From the NCBI GenBank assembly GCA_035275625.1, contig DATEMK010000598.1, forward strand, positions 1 through 11,639: a stretch of DNA of 11,639 nt. The letters run 5' to 3'. Position 1 is the first letter of the stretch. Every line of letters starts with the position of its first letter. Source of the DNA: DATEMK01 sp035275625 (lineage in GTDB: Bacteria > Bacteroidota > Bacteroidia > AKYH767-A > OLB10). Made by a program: the position numbers and the translations under genes. Below the pieces are notes generated by a model, which made no database searches, had not been told where the DNA came from, and saw nothing but the letters and a program-made list of their open reading frames with translations. Of the stretch, positions 8,869 to 11,639 are shown piece by piece.

Positions 8869-8894
8869 ATCTCCCATCCTAAAAACACCTTGCC

Positions 8895-9947
8895 ATGAAA
8901 ATAAAAATAGTATCAGTAATATCGGTAATATCGGTCTCTATTCTGAGTTTAAATTCATGTACCGATGAGGGATACAAGGTAACCCCGCATCCCGTTAAAC
9001 TTAATCTTGAGGCAAATGGTCTTTCAAACCCTTTAACAATTTTAGGAAAAGTATTATTTTACGATACACATTTATCAGTTAATAATGGTATTTCCTGTGG
9101 CTCCTGCCATAGTCAGGCTCATGCTTTCAGCGATACAAAGGCGTTCAGTTCAGGTTTTGAAAACAATCTCACATCAAGAAACACACCGCCCATTCAAAAT
9201 TTAGATGATGATATCAGGCTATTCTGGGATGGCAGGGAAAACCTTTTGCAAAGCATGGTGCTCATGCCCATTCTTAACCACGTTGAAATGGGAATGGATG
9301 ATGAAGCTGCATTAGTGGAGCGCGTCAGAACCCAGCCCTACTACCACGACCTTTTTGAAAAGGCATTCGGAGCCGCTGATGTAAGTGCAGATAAAATAGC
9401 CGCGGCCCTCAGCCAGTTTGTTAAAAAAATTAGAACTTCCGGTACCCGCGCTGATCTTAATAATCTTTCTGCATTGGAAAAGCAGGGCAAACAATTGTTT
9501 TTTGAAAAGTACGAATGTAACAGCTGCCATCTCACACAGCTTCCTGAAGGCGGTGGAGGATATGGAGGTGGTGGCGGTGGCAGTGGAACTGATGCCGGTT
9601 TTATTAACATCGGTTTGGACATGCATTATACCGATCCGGGGCGTCAGAATGTAACTCACAAAGCCGAAGATGCAGGAAAGTTTAAAATCCCCAACTTGCG
9701 GAATGTCGCTCTCACTGCGCCTTACATGCACGATGGAAGGTTTGCTACGCTCGAACAGGTTATGGAGCATTACAGTCATGGAATGGCTAATCATCCCAAC
9801 CTTGATGAGCGTTTGAAAAACGAAAATGGAACACCTAAGCAGTTGGAAATTACTCAGCAGGAAGAAAAAGCGATCATTGCATTTCTTAATGCTATGACGG
9901 ATTTTAATATGATTTCCGATAAAACGCTTTCAAATCCTTTTCACTGA
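8895..9947 (+). CDS. Di-heme cytochrome c peroxidase / MauG-family lipoprotein
   Basis: This 350-residue protein begins with a lipoprotein signal: lipobox LNSC at 19-22, with Cys22 as the lipidation site. Two c-type heme motifs, CGSCH at 68-72 and CNSCH at 208-212, define the bacterial di-heme peroxidase family. Other family marks are FWDGRE at 110-115 (inter-heme Trp111), HVEMG at 129-133 with a likely catalytic-acid Glu131, LRNVALTAPYMHDGRFATLEQV at 268-289 and EHY at 291-293. Classical enzymes reduce H2O2 to water with electrons from small cytochromes. Lining up the stretch after PYMHDGRF puts Tyr293 where classical peroxidases have the Met ligand of the C-terminal heme, as in MauG (Tyr294), which makes protein-modifying oxidation a real alternative. 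A glycine run at 219-230 follows heme 2. It is predicted to sit in the periplasm, lipid-anchored. It leads a tight three-gene unit, with the next ATG 2 bases after its stop. Confidence 0.93.
   Translation: MKIKIVSVISVISVSILSLNSCTDEGYKVTPHPVKLNLEANGLSNPLTILGKVLFYDTHLSVNNGISCGSCHSQAHAFSDTKAFSSGFENNLTSRNTPPIQNLDDDIRLFWDGRENLLQSMVLMPILNHVEMGMDDEAALVERVRTQPYYHDLFEKAFGAADVSADKIAAALSQFVKKIRTSGTRADLNNLSALEKQGKQLFFEKYECNSCHLTQLPEGGGGYGGGGGGSGTDAGFINIGLDMHYTDPGRQNVTHKAEDAGKFKIPNLRNVALTAPYMHDGRFATLEQVMEHYSHGMANHPNLDERLKNENGTPKQLEITQQEEKAIIAFLNAMTDFNMISDKTLSNPFH
8910..8936 (+). repeat. In-frame 9-bp tandem repeat in the peroxidase signal peptide
   Basis: Three 9-base units (GTATCAGTA, ATATCGGTA, ATATCGGTC), the last two differing only at the final base, encode the repeating Val-Ser/Ile-Ser pattern at residues 6-14 in the hydrophobic core of the lipoprotein signal. 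Gain or loss of a unit would change signal length by three residues without a frameshift. Confidence 0.6.
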
Positions 9948-9949
9948 GT

Positions 9950-10702
9950 ATGAAAGGAGTTAAAAAATTTTTTATCATCTTCCTTTTTGCTTTCACAGGT
10001 TTTAATAGTAATGCGCAGCAGGCGGCTGATAGCAGCGCGCAGCAGGTGAAAAAAACCAAAATGCTCCATCACTATATCGGCTTGCAGGCAAACCAGTTGT
10101 TCAAACAATTTCTGAATCTTGATGCCACTAATACAGTTGTCAGTAACCCTTACTTGTTTACCTATTCGGTTTATTACTCAAAATTGCATTTGGGAATACA
10201 GGGAGGCTTCGGTTATGACTATAAGCGCACAAAGGACAATCTCTCACCTTCTGATCTTCAAACCACCGTCAATAATATTTTTTACCGCTATGGCATCGTA
10301 AGGAACTATGCGTTGGGGAAAAAATGGGAAGCCACTACGGGTTTAAATTATGTTGGCAATTCTAAGCTTAACAGGACCCTTGCAGTATCTGTTGTGCACA
10401 GCAATGTTACAATAACAGATTCTACATCCACAATATCCACTACCGTTTCAAAGAGAAAAGGTGGCGAACTGCAACTTAGCCTTGGACTGCATATAAGTGA
10501 ACACGTAATGCTGTTCACCGAAGCATCCTTTCACTATTATGTTGACCGCGATAAAAGTAACGTGCTGATTTCAGAATCAATTACTAATTCCGCATTGCCC
10601 GAAAACGATACCTTTATTTTAACTACCAGCAATTCAGACACCCGGGAGGCTGTTTTTGATATCCGCCTGCCGCTTGCATTATTTCTGACTATAAAATTTT
10701 AA
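9950..10702 (+). CDS. Predicted small outer-membrane beta-barrel protein, family not recognised
   Basis: This 250-residue protein has a clear signal peptide (MKGVKKF, hydrophobic 7-18, probable cleavage after NSNA at 19-22). A short Gln/Ser/Lys-rich linker follows. The rest consists of alternating amphipathic strands with frequent Tyr/Phe/Gly, for example HYIGLQANQLF at 41-51, FTYSVYYSKLHLGIQGGFGYDY at 70-91, ATTGLNYVG at 128-136, GELQLSLGLHI at 172-182 and HVMLFTEASFHYYV at 185-198. It ends in LALFLTIKF with a terminal Phe, the usual outer-membrane barrel signal. This suggests an 8-10 strand barrel of about 25 kDa. Ser/Thr-rich stretches at 151-168 and 206-232 would be extracellular loops. 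No catalytic or metal motif is evident. It begins 2 bases after the peroxidase stop and ends 5 bases before the lipoprotein ATG, so all three genes are almost certainly co-transcribed. It could be a pore, a scaffold for the lipoproteins, or a structural protein. Confidence 0.8.
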   Translation: MKGVKKFFIIFLFAFTGFNSNAQQAADSSAQQVKKTKMLHHYIGLQANQLFKQFLNLDATNTVVSNPYLFTYSVYYSKLHLGIQGGFGYDYKRTKDNLSPSDLQTTVNNIFYRYGIVRNYALGKKWEATTGLNYVGNSKLNRTLAVSVVHSNVTITDSTSTISTTVSKRKGGELQLSLGLHISEHVMLFTEASFHYYVDRDKSNVLISESITNSALPENDTFILTTSNSDTREAVFDIRLPLALFLTIKF

Positions 10703-10707
10703 CCGTG

Positions 10708-11232
10708 ATGAAATCATTCTTAAAAATTCTTATCTCGCTTCTCCTGTGCATAATTTTTTTCTCATCATGCAGGAAACAGCTGGGATGCACCAATAAAAAC
10801 GCAGTAAATTTTAATGTCACAGCAGACGAAGATGACGGATCATGCATTGTATGCAAAACAGTTGAAACAAAGATTGATTCCCTGTATGTTTATTTAAAAG
10901 ATAAAAAATTCGGCAGCCCGCATTACAATCAGAATGTAGCGAAGTTCTCTCTGAGCCAGTATGTAGAAACACCGAGTGACAAAGTATGCGGTAAAGAAAA
11001 TTGTAAAGTAACGCTGATTATTAAAAGCATAATTACTCAGAATATGTATTTTAATTATTCTATTGGCAGGTTCAGCGGCCCTGTCTTTATTTCTTATGGC
11101 AATGATATTAATATCAACGCAAACGATGAAGTCCTTGTCGGTACAATAGAAACTTTTAATAGCCCGCCATTCTTAGGGATCAGCCTCGATTCAATTTCTG
11201 TTGCTGCCAGTGGCGATATTTTTTATTATTAA
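10708..11232 (+). CDS. Cysteine-containing lipoprotein of unknown function with a CT..NAxNFN..DDGSC motif
   Basis: This 174-residue protein has a lipoprotein signal with lipobox FSSC at 18-21 (Cys21 lipidated). Right behind it comes GCTNKNAVNFN at 26-36 and DDGSC at 42-46, a single copy of a short Cys-bounded motif that recurs, often in tandem, in secreted Bacteroidota proteins. Cysteines C27 and C46 probably form a disulfide. IVC makes a CxxC with C46-C49, and VCGKENC holds C94 and C99, giving five cysteines in the mature chain besides the lipid-bearing one. The remainder reads as a beta-rich domain (VTLIIKSIIT at 101-110, FNYSIGRFSGPVFISY at 115-130). A GTG at 10705 precedes the ATG in frame; I prefer the ATG because MKSFLK is a standard signal start. 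It is last in the peroxidase unit and so a candidate partner or substrate of the di-heme enzyme. No specific function is recognised. Confidence 0.8.
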   Translation: MKSFLKILISLLLCIIFFSSCRKQLGCTNKNAVNFNVTADEDDGSCIVCKTVETKIDSLYVYLKDKKFGSPHYNQNVAKFSLSQYVETPSDKVCGKENCKVTLIIKSIITQNMYFNYSIGRFSGPVFISYGNDININANDEVLVGTIETFNSPPFLGISLDSISVAASGDIFYY

Positions 11233-11261
11233 AATCAAGTTCATTCTTTTCTTCAATCTTA

Positions 11262-11276
11262 TTCCCTTACGGGGAA
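11262..11276. other. Small hairpin between convergent genes
   Basis: TTCCC at 11262-11266 pairs with GGGAA at 11272-11276 around a 5-base loop, in the 85-base gap between the lipoprotein stop and the acyltransferase stop. Neither side is followed by a T-run, so it is only a weak candidate for a bidirectional terminator. A second imperfect stem (GCCA/TGGC plus flanking GC pairs, around 11284-11307) lies next to it. Confidence 0.25.
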
Positions 11277-11317
11277 GAAACCTGCAGCCAAAATAAAACT
11301 GGCAGCTGAAGCCTTAT

Positions 11318-11639
11318 TCAATGCGATTTTATTGTCGTAAATTTATCCTTCAATTTGAGAAACCTCGATTCATAATAAGTGTAGCTGAGTTTGCTTAATA
11401 ATAAGGTCAGAAAAAATCCGGATATTCCTATTGCCAACAGGCTTAAAAAATTTGTTTTGGGAATATGCAACACCCTCACTAATACATCAATTATAGTTAA
11501 CGCTACCGGGTGAATCAGGTAAATTCCGTAAGTATATTTTCCCCATTTATTTGCAAACGGCCAATTCCCGGCATTTAATTTCGATGCTGATTTTGTAATA
11601 GCCTGCGAAGAGATTATTAAAGCAAACGAAATTGAAATA
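11318..11639 (-). CDS. Acyltransferase-3 (OafA-like) membrane protein, C-terminal fragment
   Basis: The reverse strand is open from the right edge to a TGA at 11318-11320, giving the last 106 residues of a protein whose start is outside the window. The fragment contains WGKYTYGIYLIHP (fragment residues 32-44), the hallmark near the end of acyltransferase family 3 (PF01757) membrane proteins. Hydrophobic segments follow at about 44-58 and 64-83 (FLSLLAIGISGFFLTLLL). The tail ends SYTYYESRFLKLKDKF, which matches the family's typical positively charged cytoplasmic end. These inner-membrane enzymes O-acylate surface polysaccharides, lipids or secreted small molecules. The acceptor cannot be told from this fragment, and the catalytic N-terminal His region is not in view. 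It is convergent with the peroxidase unit and unrelated to it by layout. Confidence 0.9.
   Translation of the reverse strand, partial: ISISFALIISSQAITKSASKLNAGNWPFANKWGKYTYGIYLIHPVALTIIDVLVRVLHIPKTNFLSLLAIGISGFFLTLLLSKLSYTYYESRFLKLKDKFTTIKSH

Larger units (their letters stand above)
8774..8894. other. Gap between the TonB receptor and the di-heme peroxidase gene
   Basis: This 121-base spacer holds a perfect 12-bp palindrome, a T-rich run at 8803-8814, a direct repeat and a good promoter, each listed separately. The T-run is not directly preceded by a stable GC stem, so I do not call a terminator. Read-through from the receptor into the peroxidase unit is possible. Confidence 0.5.

Noticed and set aside
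9312..9794. Minus-strand ORF of 160 codons within the di-heme peroxidase gene
   Set aside because: It is antisense to a gene with two heme motifs and family signatures; its own translation shows no domain or signal.
10705..10710. GTG at 10705 as the lipoprotein start
   Set aside because: The adjacent in-frame ATG at 10708 is a more usual start and gives a normal signal peptide. The difference is one residue.
8895..11232. Methanobactin-type MbnH/MbnP pair
   Set aside because: The di-heme enzyme is related in family, but neither downstream protein shows MbnP-like sequence that I recognise, and no methanobactin precursor is seen. The comparison is kept as an analogy only.

Overview
The window looks like chromosomal DNA from a member of the Bacteroidota. 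Four things support this. Two intergenic regions carry good Bacteroidota-type promoters (-7 box TAnnTTTG, one with a TTTG at ideal spacing). Start codons lack clear Shine-Dalgarno sequences. One secreted protein ends in a type IX secretion (T9SS) sorting tail. The TonB-dependent receptor has an N-terminal carboxypeptidase-regulatory-like domain. Genus cannot be read from the sequence alone. No tRNA, rRNA, CRISPR array, insertion sequence or integrase was seen, and no intergenic stretch exceeds 300 bases.

Layout. A leftward FAD-dependent aromatic-ring monooxygenase runs off the left edge (1-1278). It is divergent, across about 200 bp with a promoter-like box for each side, from a rightward fused malic enzyme/phosphotransacetylase-like protein, maeB (1481-3763). 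Next come a large secreted protein with a choice-of-anchor J-type domain, a Kelch-like propeller and a T9SS tail (3908-6136), then a strong intrinsic terminator. A TonB-dependent outer-membrane receptor follows (6374-8773). After a 121-bp gap with a near-consensus promoter comes a tight three-gene unit with 2- and 5-base spacers: a lipoprotein di-heme cytochrome c peroxidase/MauG-family enzyme (8895-9947), a small predicted outer-membrane beta-barrel (9950-10702) and a cysteine-containing lipoprotein (10708-11232). A leftward acyltransferase-3 family membrane protein enters from the right edge (11318-11639), convergent with this unit.

How the genes may work together. The left half is ordinary metabolism plus one surface protein. 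The right half is the most interesting part: four envelope proteins in a row (TonB receptor, di-heme enzyme, barrel, Cys lipoprotein). The di-heme enzyme has a Tyr (Y293) where classical peroxidases appear to have the Met ligand of the C-terminal heme. That is the MauG arrangement, so it may oxidise or modify a partner protein or help handle a metal, rather than only remove peroxide. The barrel and lipoprotein encoded directly after it, neither of which I recognise, are the natural partner candidates. The functional link, including the receptor's membership, is inferred from gene order only.
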